64,000 nt of DNA from CBDDEC01 sp965226785. Its GTDB lineage: Bacteria; Chloroflexota; Dehalococcoidia; UBA2979. A program made the position numbers and the translations under genes. The notes under the pieces are model-generated. The model saw only the letters and a list, made by a program, of their open reading frames with translations. It was not told where the DNA came from and made no database searches. Below are positions 24,628 to 33,417 of the stretch, piece after piece; the stretch's first letter is position 1, and every line of letters begins with the position of its first letter. The stretch spans positions 62,001 to 126,000 of the forward strand of contig CBDDEC010000003.1 of NCBI GenBank assembly GCA_965226785.1, given 5' to 3'.

Positions 24628-25974
24628 ATGAGCAGCATCCTCGAGACCTTCGAAGCCATGCACGGCGGCTCGCGGCGGCTCGCCGAGCAAGCCAGCGCCG
24701 TCTTCCCCTCCGGCGTCACGCACGACGCGCGCGCCTTCGAGCCGTTCCCGATCTACGTCGACCGCGCCCAGGGGCCGCGCAAGTGGGATGTCGATGGCAA
24801 CGAGTACGTCGATTACATCGGCGGGCACGGCGCGCTGCTGCTGGGCCACAACCGGCCGGAGGTGATGGACGCCGTCCGCAGCGCCCTCGAGCGGGGCACG
24901 CACTTCGGCAGCTCACACGACCTCGAAATCGCGTGGGGCGAGCAGGTGATCAAGATGGTGCCGTGTGCGGAGCGGGTGCGCTTCACCTCCTCCGGAACCG
25001 AGGCGACGATGATGGCGCTGCGACTGTCGCGCGCTTACACCGGCCGCGACCGCGTCATCAAGTTCGAAAACCACTTCCACGGCTGGCACGACCTCGTCGT
25101 CGGCCACACGCGCCAGGACGACCCGCACCCGCACTCGGTCGGGGTGCCGGAGGGCTTCTACGATGCGCTGACGATCCTGCCGGACGGCGATGTGGCAGCC
25201 CTGCAGGAGGCGCTGAGCGCCCGCGATGTCGCTGCAGTGATCATGGAGCCGACCGGCGCGCACTGGGGCTCGCATCCGATGGCGCCCGAGTTCCTGCAAG
25301 AGATCCGCCGGCTCACCAGCGAGCATGGCACGCTCATGGTCATGGACGAGGTGATCACCGGCTTCCGTGCCGCGCCGGGCGGCGCTCAGGAGCGCTGGGG
25401 CGTCATGCCCGACCTCTCCTCGCACGCCAAGATCGTCGCCGGCGGGCTGCCGGGCGGCTGCGTCGTCGGCCGTGACGACGTCATCTCCTTCCTCGAGCTG
25501 CGCGAGGGCGACCCGGAGTGGAACTCCAAGCAGCGGGTCTCGCACCAGGGCACGTTCAACGCCAATCCCGCCTCGGCGGCGGCCGGCCTGGCCGCGCTCC
25601 AGATCATCGAGGATGGCGCGCCCTGCCGGTTGGCCGACGCCTTCGGCGTGGACATCGTCGCCGCGCTCAACGCCTACTTTCGCGAGGACTCCGTCCCCGG
25701 CTCCGCCTGGGCGGTGTCGAGCATGTGGCACTTCAACCTCGGCTACGGCGCGCCCATCCCTGGGGGCACCGGGTGGGACTTCGACGAGGAGCCGCGCGGC
25801 GTGGTGGACGACCTGCTGCGGCCATTGCGCTGGGCGCTGTTCAACCACGGCGTTGACCTGATGGGCAACGGCGGCATGATCTCCGACTCGCACGGCCCGC
25901 CCGAGGTGGAGGCGACCGTCGCCGCGTTCCGCGCGGCCGTCCACGATCTGCGCGCCGAGGGTCTGCTCGCCTGA
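24628..25974 (+). CDS. Class III aminotransferase / glutamate-1-semialdehyde aminomutase-like
   Basis: A 448-residue PLP enzyme. Visible are FPSGVTHDARAFEPFPIYVD, VDYIGGHGALLLGHNRPEV, the cofactor-phosphate loop RFTSSGTEATMMALRLSRAY, the cofactor Asp in VMDEVITGFRAAPGG, and the Schiff-base Lys K268 in SHAKIVAGGLPGG. It is closest in pattern to GSA aminomutase-like proteins but slightly longer, and no haem biosynthesis genes are near. A catabolic omega-transaminase or aminomutase on another substrate is therefore equally possible. Confidence 0.9.
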   Translation: MSSILETFEAMHGGSRRLAEQASAVFPSGVTHDARAFEPFPIYVDRAQGPRKWDVDGNEYVDYIGGHGALLLGHNRPEVMDAVRSALERGTHFGSSHDLEIAWGEQVIKMVPCAERVRFTSSGTEATMMALRLSRAYTGRDRVIKFENHFHGWHDLVVGHTRQDDPHPHSVGVPEGFYDALTILPDGDVAALQEALSARDVAAVIMEPTGAHWGSHPMAPEFLQEIRRLTSEHGTLMVMDEVITGFRAAPGGAQERWGVMPDLSSHAKIVAGGLPGGCVVGRDDVISFLELREGDPEWNSKQRVSHQGTFNANPASAAAGLAALQIIEDGAPCRLADAFGVDIVAALNAYFREDSVPGSAWAVSSMWHFNLGYGAPIPGGTGWDFDEEPRGVVDDLLRPLRWALFNHGVDLMGNGGMISDSHGPPEVEATVAAFRAAVHDLRAEGLLA

Positions 25975-26103
25975 GCGACCGTTAGCCGGCGAACGAGATC
26001 CCGGATTGAGGGCCCGCCAGCCCTAGGCGCTGACTAACTTCAGCCGCCGAGGGTGACGCGTACCCCTGTTCGCGTCCCCGAATCGCTGCCATACTCACTT
26101 TTC

Positions 26104-26871
26104 ATGCTCACATGCCTCGGCTTCGGACGGACCGCCGTCCTCCGTGCCTCAGCGACTGGACTGCTCGCCCTCGCCACGGCCCTGGCCGTGGCCATCGGTG
26201 CGTGGGCAGTAGCCGACGACCCCGGTGCGTCACCGACGAGCGCCCTCGCGGCGACCGAGCTGACGCAGCCGGCTCCGGCGGCCTCCATCGGCGGACAGGA
26301 CCTCGCCGAGACCGCCAGCGGCTACATCTCCGCCACCGTGGTGGTCGAGTCCGCACCCGCGCTGGTGCTGACGCCCTTCGAACTGAACTCGGACGGGCCG
26401 CTCATGCACGCCGACCCCGGCGCCTTCTTCCGCATCAACGACGTGATCCCACCACCCGAGGTCGAAACCACGTCGCTGGCCTCGAGCTTCTGGACCGTGG
26501 CCCCACCGGCCGCCGCGGCGATCGAGGACCCGCCGGAGCAGCAGCCGGGCGACCGCGTGCGGACGACGATTTCGTTCTACTACTGCGAGCACGATCCGGA
26601 CTCGATCAACCCGCCCGGCGATGGCGGTGGGTTCTGTGGCGCGATGCGCGACGGCACGATCGTCTACCCGGGCGCCGCCGCGTGCGCCTATGCCTACCTC
26701 GGGCAGCAGTTCCGCATCCTCGGCGACCCGCTGGAGCGCATCTATCGCTGTGCGGACACTGGCTCGGCGGTCGCCGGGCAGCATCGTGACATCTGGTTCC
26801 AGACCTCCGACGAGGGCTGGGACTGGCTCTGGACCACCGGCGCGGTTGCGACGATCGAGGTCCTGCCCTGA
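26104..26871 (+). CDS. Secreted 3D-domain protein
   Basis: A 255-residue exported protein. After a signal peptide (RASATGLLALATALAVAIGA) and a low-complexity region comes a C-terminal double-psi beta-barrel of the 3D type, about residues 160-255. It includes DGTIVYPGAAACAYAYLGQQ and RCADTGSAVAGQHRDIWFQT, with two of the three name-giving Asp residues visible (CADTGS and HRDIWF) and the third matched less clearly. The 3D domain is found in MltA-type murein transglycosylases and Rpf/YocH-like proteins. CATACT at 26090-26095 sits eight bases before ATG 26104, suggesting a leaderless mRNA; an in-frame ATG at 26053 lies upstream of that box. Confidence 0.78.
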   Translation: MLTCLGFGRTAVLRASATGLLALATALAVAIGAWAVADDPGASPTSALAATELTQPAPAASIGGQDLAETASGYISATVVVESAPALVLTPFELNSDGPLMHADPGAFFRINDVIPPPEVETTSLASSFWTVAPPAAAAIEDPPEQQPGDRVRTTISFYYCEHDPDSINPPGDGGGFCGAMRDGTIVYPGAAACAYAYLGQQFRILGDPLERIYRCADTGSAVAGQHRDIWFQTSDEGWDWLWTTGAVATIEVLP

Positions 26872-26971
26872 GTAACCTTCGCCGCAATCTTCTTTGTTAT
26901 GTCTTAGCGGTTCCTTGGAAAACCTCGTAATTACGGGGCTTGCGTCACCTCAACTCAACATTCATCATATC

Positions 26972-26999
26972 CTTGTAACTTGTGAGCACAAGTGTCAAG
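26972..26999. promoter_or_regulatory. Operator-like palindrome upstream of the XRE regulator
   Basis: A 28-base imperfect palindrome with a perfect core, ACTTGTG-AG-CACAAGT (26978-26993), flanked by CTTG and CAAG. It lies in an unusually AT-rich stretch about 90 bases before the XRE gene. This is the size and symmetry expected of an HTH dimer site, so it is probably the regulator's own operator (inference). Confidence 0.65.
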
Positions 27000-27088
27000 C
27001 CTGCCGAAACGCCTTGGACGGGCCTACGTGGAGCGCAGGCACTGCCCCGTTTTTTTCCCACCACTTGACCTAGTGAGGAGCCCCGTCC

Positions 27089-27409
27089 ATGACGAAGCAA
27101 GAGCGCTTCGAGATTCGTACCGCCGTCGGCAAGCGCATTCGCGAGTGGCGACTGAAGCGAGAGCTGTCCCAGGCTGAGGTCGCCCGCGAAGCCGGCATTA
27201 CCCAGGCCTCCCTGTCGAACTACGAGAACGGTAAGCGCGACCTGCCGCTGTCGACCCTGGTCGGCGTGGCTGGCGCCCTGAACGTGTCCCTGGGCGACCT
27301 GCTCGACCTCCCCGACATGATCATCGTGCGTGACTCGCGCCTCGGCCGTGCGGTCGAGCAGCTCGTGAACCGCCCGGAGCTCCGTGTCGGCGCCGAGGCG
27401 GCCAGCTAA
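27089..27409 (+). CDS. XRE/Cro-CI family transcriptional regulator
   Basis: A 106-residue HTH_3 protein. RIREWRLKRELSQAEVAREA and GITQASLSNYENGKRDLPLS form the recognition helices, followed by TLVGVAGALNVSLGDLLDLP and a short tail. It stands alone between two intergenic regions, with a palindromic operator upstream and a strong hairpin downstream, so it is a monocistronic and probably autoregulated gene. GTGAGGAG precedes the ATG. There is no phage or toxin partner next to it. Confidence 0.92.
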   Translation: MTKQERFEIRTAVGKRIREWRLKRELSQAEVAREAGITQASLSNYENGKRDLPLSTLVGVAGALNVSLGDLLDLPDMIIVRDSRLGRAVEQLVNRPELRVGAEAAS

Positions 27410-27438
27410 GCCGACCCCGACACCCAAGAGACCCCCTT

Positions 27439-27466
27439 GGAGCACCTCGCGAACGCGAGGTGCTCC
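27439..27466. terminator. Strong hairpin after the XRE gene
   Basis: A perfect 13-bp stem, GGAGCACCTCGCG-AA-CGCGAGGTGCTCC, 30 bases after the regulator stop. There is no long T run (GTTGG follows), so it may be an intrinsic terminator of the GC-rich type or an RNA-stabilising structure. Confidence 0.75.
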
Positions 27467-27618
27467 GTTGGCGGCGCGCGCCGCGACTCCTCCCCCCGCG
27501 CCGGTAGCGTTCGTGCGCGACCGTGGCAAACCGTTGATGCTTCGTGGACGCGCTCAGGCACGACTCCGCGTACCGTGTCGGCCATCCCGGCGCTCGGAGA
27601 GCGGCCATCGGCTGCGGG

Positions 27619-27624
27619 TATACT
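27619..27624 (+). promoter_or_regulatory. -10 box (TATACT) of the MoxR/VWA operon
   Basis: TATACT lies 24 bases before the TTG start of the MoxR gene, with AGGAGG between them. The -35 element is not obvious. It is the best -10 match in the gap between 27467 and 27647. Confidence 0.5.
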
Positions 27625-27647
27625 GACCGCGGCAGGAGGAGATCACC

Positions 27648-29048
27648 TTGTCCAACGACCGACCAACCACCGTGGGAGCGCTCAAAGCCTCTGGCTTCGA
27701 GCCGGTGTCTGTGCGCGAAGAACTCCGACGCAACCTGATCGCCAAGCTCCGAAGCGGCGAGGACATCTTCCCCGGCATCGTCGGGTACGAGGAGACCGTC
27801 GTCCCGCAGCTGCAGAACGCGATCCTCTCCGGACAGGACGTCATCCTCCTCGGCGAACGCGGGCAGGCGAAGTCGCGCATCATCCGCAGCCTCACCTCGC
27901 TGCTCGACGAGTGGACGCCGCTCCTCGACGGTTGCGAGATCCCGGAGGACCCCTTCGCGCCGATCACGCCGCAGGGCCTGATGATCCTCGATGAGCAGGG
28001 CGACGACGCCGCGATCACCTGGCAGCACCGCGACGAACGCTACGGCGAGAAGCTCGCGACACCCGACATCACGATCGCCGACCTGATCGGCGAGGTGGAC
28101 CCGATCAAGGTCGCCGAGGGCCGCTACCTCTCGGACGAGCTGACGATCCACTACGGCCTGATCCCGCACACGAACAAGGGCATCTTCGCGATCAACGAGC
28201 TCCCGGACCTCGCCGAGCGCATCCAGGTCGGACTGCTCAACGTGATGGAGGAGCGTGACGTCCAGATCCGCGGCCACAAGGTGCGGCTCCCGCTGGACGT
28301 GATGATCGTCGCCACCGCCAACCCGGAGGACTACACGAACCGCGGCCGCATCATCACGCCCCTCAAGGACCGCTACGGCTCGCAGATCCGGACGCACTAC
28401 CCCGAGTCGATCGAGCACGAGGTCGCGATCATGGAGCAGGAGGGCACGCACTTCGCGAGCGACGACTTCACGGTCGTCGTCCCCGACTTCATGACCGAGA
28501 TCGTCGCCGAGATCACGCGCCTCGCGCGGCGCTCGCCGGACGTCTCACAGCGCTCGGGCGTCTCCGTGCGCGCCTCCGTCGCCAACTACGAGGCGATGCT
28601 CGCCAACGCGATGCGGCGGGCGATCCGCCTCGGCGAGGACGACGTCGTGCCTCGCGTCTCCGATCTGCCGTTCGTCATGCCAGCACTGCAGGGCAAGGTC
28701 GAACTCGAGACCGTCGAGGAGGGCAAGGACCAGCAGATCATCGAGCGCCTGATCCAGGGCGCCGTGGTCGCCGTCTTCAACCGCACCTGCGGTGACGCCG
28801 ACATGGAGTTGATCGTCGAGGCGTTCAAGACCGGGCTCTCCGTCGAGACCGGGGAGGCCATGCCCGCCACCGACTACGACCGGCTGGTGACAGACGTGCC
28901 GGGCCTCAGCGACGCCATCGGCATGCTCAGCCAGGACGAGCGCCCGGGCGTGCGCGCCTCCACGATCGAGTTCGTGCTTGAGGGGCTGCACCTGAACAAG
29001 CGCCTCAACAAGGACTCGCTCGCGGGTCCGGCGGTCTACCGAGGCTAG
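27648..29048 (+). CDS. MoxR-type AAA+ ATPase
   Basis: A 466-residue AAA+ ATPase of the MoxR/ChlI group. Walker A is GERGQAKS at 69-76, Walker B GIFAINELPDL near 180, and sensor 1 VMIVATANPEDYTNRGRI. This group works with VWA proteins to remodel or activate metal-containing or envelope complexes, and a VWA protein is encoded 43 bases downstream. Start is TTG 27648, set by AGGAGG ten bases before and the TATACT promoter; the first residues after it are conserved-looking. Confidence 0.92.
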   Translation: MSNDRPTTVGALKASGFEPVSVREELRRNLIAKLRSGEDIFPGIVGYEETVVPQLQNAILSGQDVILLGERGQAKSRIIRSLTSLLDEWTPLLDGCEIPEDPFAPITPQGLMILDEQGDDAAITWQHRDERYGEKLATPDITIADLIGEVDPIKVAEGRYLSDELTIHYGLIPHTNKGIFAINELPDLAERIQVGLLNVMEERDVQIRGHKVRLPLDVMIVATANPEDYTNRGRIITPLKDRYGSQIRTHYPESIEHEVAIMEQEGTHFASDDFTVVVPDFMTEIVAEITRLARRSPDVSQRSGVSVRASVANYEAMLANAMRRAIRLGEDDVVPRVSDLPFVMPALQGKVELETVEEGKDQQIIERLIQGAVVAVFNRTCGDADMELIVEAFKTGLSVETGEAMPATDYDRLVTDVPGLSDAIGMLSQDERPGVRASTIEFVLEGLHLNKRLNKDSLAGPAVYRG

Positions 29049-29091
29049 GAGCTGGGGAACCGAGCCGGACCGTCCGGCGCGAAGGGACACC

Positions 29092-31344
29092 ATGGCGCTC
29101 CGCTATCGATACAGCGAGTGGGACGGCACGCAGGAAATCCCGGATCTCGACGCGTCCGAGGTGCTGGACGCGCTCTCTGACGACCTGATGAATTTCGGCG
29201 ACCTGCAGCACGCGCTTCGCAACCTCATGCAGCGCGGTATGCGCTCGCCGCAGGGCGACCGCATGCAGGGGTTGCGCGATCTGCTCCAACAGTTGCGCCA
29301 GCAGCGCCGCCAGCGACTCGACCAGTTCGACCTCGGTGGCATCCTCGACGACATCCGGCAGCAGCTCGAGGAGATCCTTGAGCTCGAGCGATCGACCATC
29401 GACGACCGCATCGGCGAGCCACCAAGCGCGCCGGACGACGCCGGCCAGGCGGAACAGACGCCGCCCGGAGACGGCCAGGGTGTAGACGGCGAAGGCGACC
29501 AGGGTGGCGACGCCGAGGGCGAACCCTCCGGCGGCCAGCGCAGGCCCGGCCAACAGCAGTCACCGATGTCCGGCGCGATGCCCGGCAACATGTCGCAGGG
29601 CCCCTCCGGCGGTCAGCAGCCGGGCGACCCGTCGCAGCCCTCGCAGGGCGGCGGCGAGGCTGAGCGCGAGCTGACCGAGGAGGAGCAGTTCCAGCAGATG
29701 CTCGAGCGCATCGCGCAGCGCAAGCGCGACGCCCTGGACAAACTGCCGCCGGACCCGGCGGGCCAGATGCAGGCGCTGCAGAACTACGAATTCCTCAACC
29801 CGGAGGCGCAGCACAAGTTCCAGGAGCTGGTCGAACAGCTCCGGCAGCAGATGACCCAGTCGTTCTTCAACGACCTGGAGCAGATGGTCGAAGAGATGTC
29901 CGACGGCGACATGCAGCGCATGAAGGACATGGTCCGCGACCTCAACGAGATGCTGGCTCAGCGCATGCGTGGCGAGGAGCCTGACTTCGACGCGTTCATG
30001 CAGCAGTACGGCGACATGTTCGGCGAGAACCCGCCGCAGTCGCTCGACGAGCTGCTCGAGCAGATGCAGGCGCAGATGCAGGCCATGCAGTCGCTGATGG
30101 ACTCGATGCCGTCAGACACGCGGCAGCAGTTGCAGAGCCTGATGGCCGACAAGTTCGGCGACCCGGAGCTGGAGGCGGAGCTGTCGGAGCTCGCGCAGAA
30201 CCTCGACTTCCTCAACCCGAACAGCGACCAGAGCCAGTCCTACCCGTTCCGCGGCGACGAGGGCATCGACTTCGAGGCGGCGATGCGTCTCATGGACGAG
30301 ATGCACAACATCGACGACCTGGAGCGCGACCTCGAGCGTGCGCAGTACACCGGCGAGCTCGAGCAGGTCGACCTCGACCAGCTGCGCGAGCTGCTCGGCG
30401 ACGACGCGGTCGACACCTTCGATGAGCTGAAGCAGCTGCTCGAGGTGCTGGAGAACGCCGGCTACATCCGCAAGGACGGCGACGAGTGGGAGCTGACACC
30501 GCGCGGCACCCGCATGATCGGGCAGAACGCGCTGCAGGAGATCTACCGGCAGCTGAAGAACCAGGGCATCGGCACGCACCCGCTGCCCGAGGTCGGTCGT
30601 CACGGCGAGCGCCTGGACGACTCGAAGCCCTACGAGTTCGGCGACCCGTTCCACCTCGACATGGCCGAGACGATCATGAACGCCCTCCAACGCGAGGGGC
30701 CGGGTGCGCCGGTCAACATCGAGCCGGACGACTTCGAGATCTACCGCAGCGAGCAGGTGACCCAGACTGCGACCGTGCTGATGGTGGATCTCAGCTGGTC
30801 CATGGCCCTCCGTGGGTCATTCCAGGCGGCCAAGAAGGTCGCGTTGGCGCTGCAGAACCTGATCAAGCAGCAGTACCCGCGCGACTCGCTGTACGTGATC
30901 GGTTTCTCCGCGAAGGCTCGCGAGCTGAAGCCGCAGGACTTGCCCTTCGTCCGCTGGGACGAGTCGGTGCTCGGCACGAACATGCACCACGCGTTCATGC
31001 TCGCCGAGCAGTTGCTGGCGAAGCACCGCCTCGGGTCGAGGCAGATCCTGATGATCTCGGACGGTGAGCCGACCGCTCACCTGGAGAACGGCCGCTCGCA
31101 GTTCGCCTACCCGCCGAGCCCGGTCACGATCCGCGAAACGCTGAAGGCAGTGAAACGGGTCACCGAGGCCGACATCACGATCAACACCTTCATGCTGGAC
31201 CGGAACTACTACCTCAAGGAGTTCGTGAACCAGATGGCCAAGATCAACGGCGGGCGTGTCTTCTACAGCACGCCGGACAAACTCGGCGAGTACATGCTCG
31301 TCGACTACGTGCAGCACAAGCGCCGCAAGCTGACGGCGCGCTAA
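29092..31344 (+). CDS. Gln-rich VWA-domain protein, partner of the MoxR ATPase
   Basis: A 750-residue cytoplasmic protein. The N-terminal 400 residues are rich in Gln, Glu, Asp and Met with long helices (GLRDLLQQLRQQRRQRLDQF) and a Gly/Gln/Pro-rich linker at about 105-195. The C-terminal 200 residues are a VWA domain whose MIDAS starts D566-L-S568-W-S570 (VLMVDLSWSMALRGSF), with later RQILMISDGEPTAHL. Pairing with a MoxR ATPase is the known two-component chaperone arrangement, where the VWA protein presents the client. The client here is not indicated by neighbours. Confidence 0.9.
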   Translation: MALRYRYSEWDGTQEIPDLDASEVLDALSDDLMNFGDLQHALRNLMQRGMRSPQGDRMQGLRDLLQQLRQQRRQRLDQFDLGGILDDIRQQLEEILELERSTIDDRIGEPPSAPDDAGQAEQTPPGDGQGVDGEGDQGGDAEGEPSGGQRRPGQQQSPMSGAMPGNMSQGPSGGQQPGDPSQPSQGGGEAERELTEEEQFQQMLERIAQRKRDALDKLPPDPAGQMQALQNYEFLNPEAQHKFQELVEQLRQQMTQSFFNDLEQMVEEMSDGDMQRMKDMVRDLNEMLAQRMRGEEPDFDAFMQQYGDMFGENPPQSLDELLEQMQAQMQAMQSLMDSMPSDTRQQLQSLMADKFGDPELEAELSELAQNLDFLNPNSDQSQSYPFRGDEGIDFEAAMRLMDEMHNIDDLERDLERAQYTGELEQVDLDQLRELLGDDAVDTFDELKQLLEVLENAGYIRKDGDEWELTPRGTRMIGQNALQEIYRQLKNQGIGTHPLPEVGRHGERLDDSKPYEFGDPFHLDMAETIMNALQREGPGAPVNIEPDDFEIYRSEQVTQTATVLMVDLSWSMALRGSFQAAKKVALALQNLIKQQYPRDSLYVIGFSAKARELKPQDLPFVRWDESVLGTNMHHAFMLAEQLLAKHRLGSRQILMISDGEPTAHLENGRSQFAYPPSPVTIRETLKAVKRVTEADITINTFMLDRNYYLKEFVNQMAKINGGRVFYSTPDKLGEYMLVDYVQHKRRKLTAR

Positions 31345-31398
31345 GCCGCCTGGGAACAGAGCGCCGGGGGCCTTCGGCAGGGCAGCGGAGGTGGGCAC

Positions 31399-32401
31399 GT
31401 GCGGCGTCTCGTGATCCTCGTCTCGTCGCTCGCTGCGCTGATCGCCGGCGCCGCCGCCTGGTACGACTTCGTCGAGGGCCACGACGCTCGAGGCGGCCTA
31501 CATGTCGGTCACGACGATCTCCACGGTCGGGTTCAACGAGGTACGCCCGCTCGATACAAGCGGGCAGATCTTCACGATCGTCTACATCCTCACGGGCATC
31601 GGGCTGATGTTCTACGTCGCATCCGCAGTGGTCGAAACCGTGATCGTGGGCGGGCTCGCGGAGCGTCTTGGGCTGCAGCGGGCATCGCGTAGGGTGAGGC
31701 GCATGGACCACCACTTCATCATCTGTGGCTACGGCCGGGTGGGCCGCGAGGTCGTGAACGACCTGCCGGCGCGCGGCGAGTCGTACGTCATCATCGACCA
31801 GGACAACGAGAAGCTCACGACCGCCCGCGCCGAGGGCATCCCCGTCGTCCACGGCGATGCCACGGAGGAGTCAGTGCTGGTCGATGCAGGCGTCTAGCGT
31901 GCGCAGGCGCTGGTCGCGGCTGCCGACTCGGACGTGGGGAACACCTATATCGTGCTCACGGCACGGACGCTCAACGCCGATCTGTTCATCGTCGCGCGCG
32001 CCGGCAGCGACACCGCGGAGCAGCGCATGACCTCGGCGGGCGCGAACCGAGTGGTCTCGCCGTACCGCATCGACGGGCGTCGGATGGCGCTACAGGCGGC
32101 GCACCCCATGCTCGTCGACTTCGTCGACCACCTCGCCGGCGGGGGCGCACCCGACGACGACAGCCTGCTCGCCGAGTTCCTCGTCGCCGACGATCGGGTC
32201 GGCCTCGCCGGCCAAACGATCGCGGAGGCGTACGGACCGCTCCCGAACGTACACGTCCTCGGCCTCGAACATCACGACGGTCGCTTCACGATCGGGCCGA
32301 GCGGCGACACGCTCCTCGCCGAGGGCGACCGGCTCATGCTCTACGGCCAGCGCGACGCGATCGAGCAGCTCTCGGCGGCCGCGAAGAGCGATGGAGACTA
32401 G
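31399..32401 (+). pseudogene. TrkA-type potassium channel, frameshift plus TAG codon
   Basis: Across frames the product is a two-helix ion channel plus RCK domain. The first helix lies after GTG 31399 (VILVSSLAALIAGAAAWYDF). The selectivity filter region SVTTISTVGFNEV and second helix FTIVYILTGIGLMFYVASAV lie in another frame, so there is a shift at about 31477-31481. The TrkA_N domain (HHFIICGYGRVGREVVNDL) is interrupted by TAG at 31895-31897 and then continues in frame (RAQALVAAADSDVGNTYIVL) through TrkA_C to 32401. Either the gene is dead or two sequencing errors are present; GAG to TAG would restore the expected GVERAQAL. Confidence 0.8.
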
Positions 32402-32407
32402 CGCCGG

Positions 32408-33316
32408 CTAGATCCAGACGCCGGGTTCAGCCTGCCAGAAGAACTGCAGCAGGATGCCGCCCGTGTGGCGGGGGTGGATGAACGCCTCGCGCCAGGACAC
32501 GCCATCGGTCTCGCTCGCCCTGTCACCAAAAATCGGGATCTCGTGGTGCAGACAGGCGTTGATGGCGCGGTCCCAGTCACCCACCTCGACGGCGAGGTGG
32601 TGCACCGAGGGTCCCCGTCGCTCCAGGAAGCGTTCGAGGAACGACTCCGGCTTCGTCGGCTGGATGATCTCGACGCGCATCTGCTCCGTCGGCGCCTCCA
32701 GGACGCGGGTGGCGAAGTCCACCATGTCCGCGCGATCAGCCGGAGAGCGGTAGACCGTCTCGAAGCCCAGCAGCTGCTCGTACCAGTCGCCCAGGTCTTC
32801 GCGACTCGGGTGGGCGTGGGCGATGTGGTTGAAGGCGATAATGCCGAGGGTGGTCTCAGCCGTGTCCTCGAAGGGCTCGGCGTGATGCCATGTCTCTCCG
32901 CCGAAGAGCTGGAACAGGAACCCGTGGCCGCCGCGTGCGGGGTGGATGTAGGAGACGCGCTCGGGACCGTGCTCACCACGAGCCCCGCTGTCCCCCCAGG
33001 GCTCGAACCCGGTCGCGCGAATCGCCTCGTTCGCCGCATCGACATCGCGGACCTGGAAGGCGAGGTGGTGCAGCCCCGGCCCGTGCGGGCCGTCGAGGAA
33101 GCGCTGCAGGTAGGAGTCCGTGCCGGAGGGCTCGAGCACCTCGAAACCCACACCGGAGGTCCCCGGTACATCCATGTTGACCCCGATGAAGCCATCGTTG
33201 CTGTCGAACGACGGGCCGGCGGGGCGAAAGCCGAGGAACGACTTGAGGAACTCGACCTCGGCGTCGAGATCCTCGACGGCCAGGCTCAAGTGGTCGATGC
33301 GCAGGATGTCGATCAT
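32408..33316 (-). CDS. Tandem VOC (glyoxalase-fold) protein
   Basis: A 302-residue protein with two vicinal-oxygen-chelate modules. The first begins ILRIDHLSLAVEDLDAEVEF and contains GPGLHHLAFQVRDVDAANEA; the second contains FNHIAHAHPSREDLGDWYEQ and GPSVHHLAVEVGDWDRAINA. His and Glu positions suggest a metal site of the methylmalonyl-CoA epimerase or extradiol-dioxygenase kind, and both modules keep their HH motif. Substrate unknown. It is divergent from the lipid kinase gene. Confidence 0.88.
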   Translation of the reverse strand: MIDILRIDHLSLAVEDLDAEVEFLKSFLGFRPAGPSFDSNDGFIGVNMDVPGTSGVGFEVLEPSGTDSYLQRFLDGPHGPGLHHLAFQVRDVDAANEAIRATGFEPWGDSGARGEHGPERVSYIHPARGGHGFLFQLFGGETWHHAEPFEDTAETTLGIIAFNHIAHAHPSREDLGDWYEQLLGFETVYRSPADRADMVDFATRVLEAPTEQMRVEIIQPTKPESFLERFLERRGPSVHHLAVEVGDWDRAINACLHHEIPIFGDRASETDGVSWREAFIHPRHTGGILLQFFWQAEPGVWI

Positions 33317-33417
33317 CGGGGCTCCTCGCCGGGCGGTATAGGCGTGCAGCGAGTCTACCGAAGGTGGGCCTTACGCCCAGCCGCGACCCAGATCCGCCGC
33401 GGCGCTAGCATCGAGGC

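Noticed and set aside
27437..27470. CRISPR repeat for the long hairpin
   Set aside because: Single copy, no spacers, and it lies directly after a gene stop.
29092..31344. Cobaltochelatase CobT/CobS pair for the MoxR and VWA genes
   Set aside because: No cobalamin genes are near, and the ATPase and VWA sequences fit general MoxR/VWA pairs better.
31895..31897. TAG in the TrkA gene as pyrrolysine
   Set aside because: The position expects Glu, the gene also has a frameshift, and pyrrolysine is not expected in a potassium channel. A mutation or read error is simpler.
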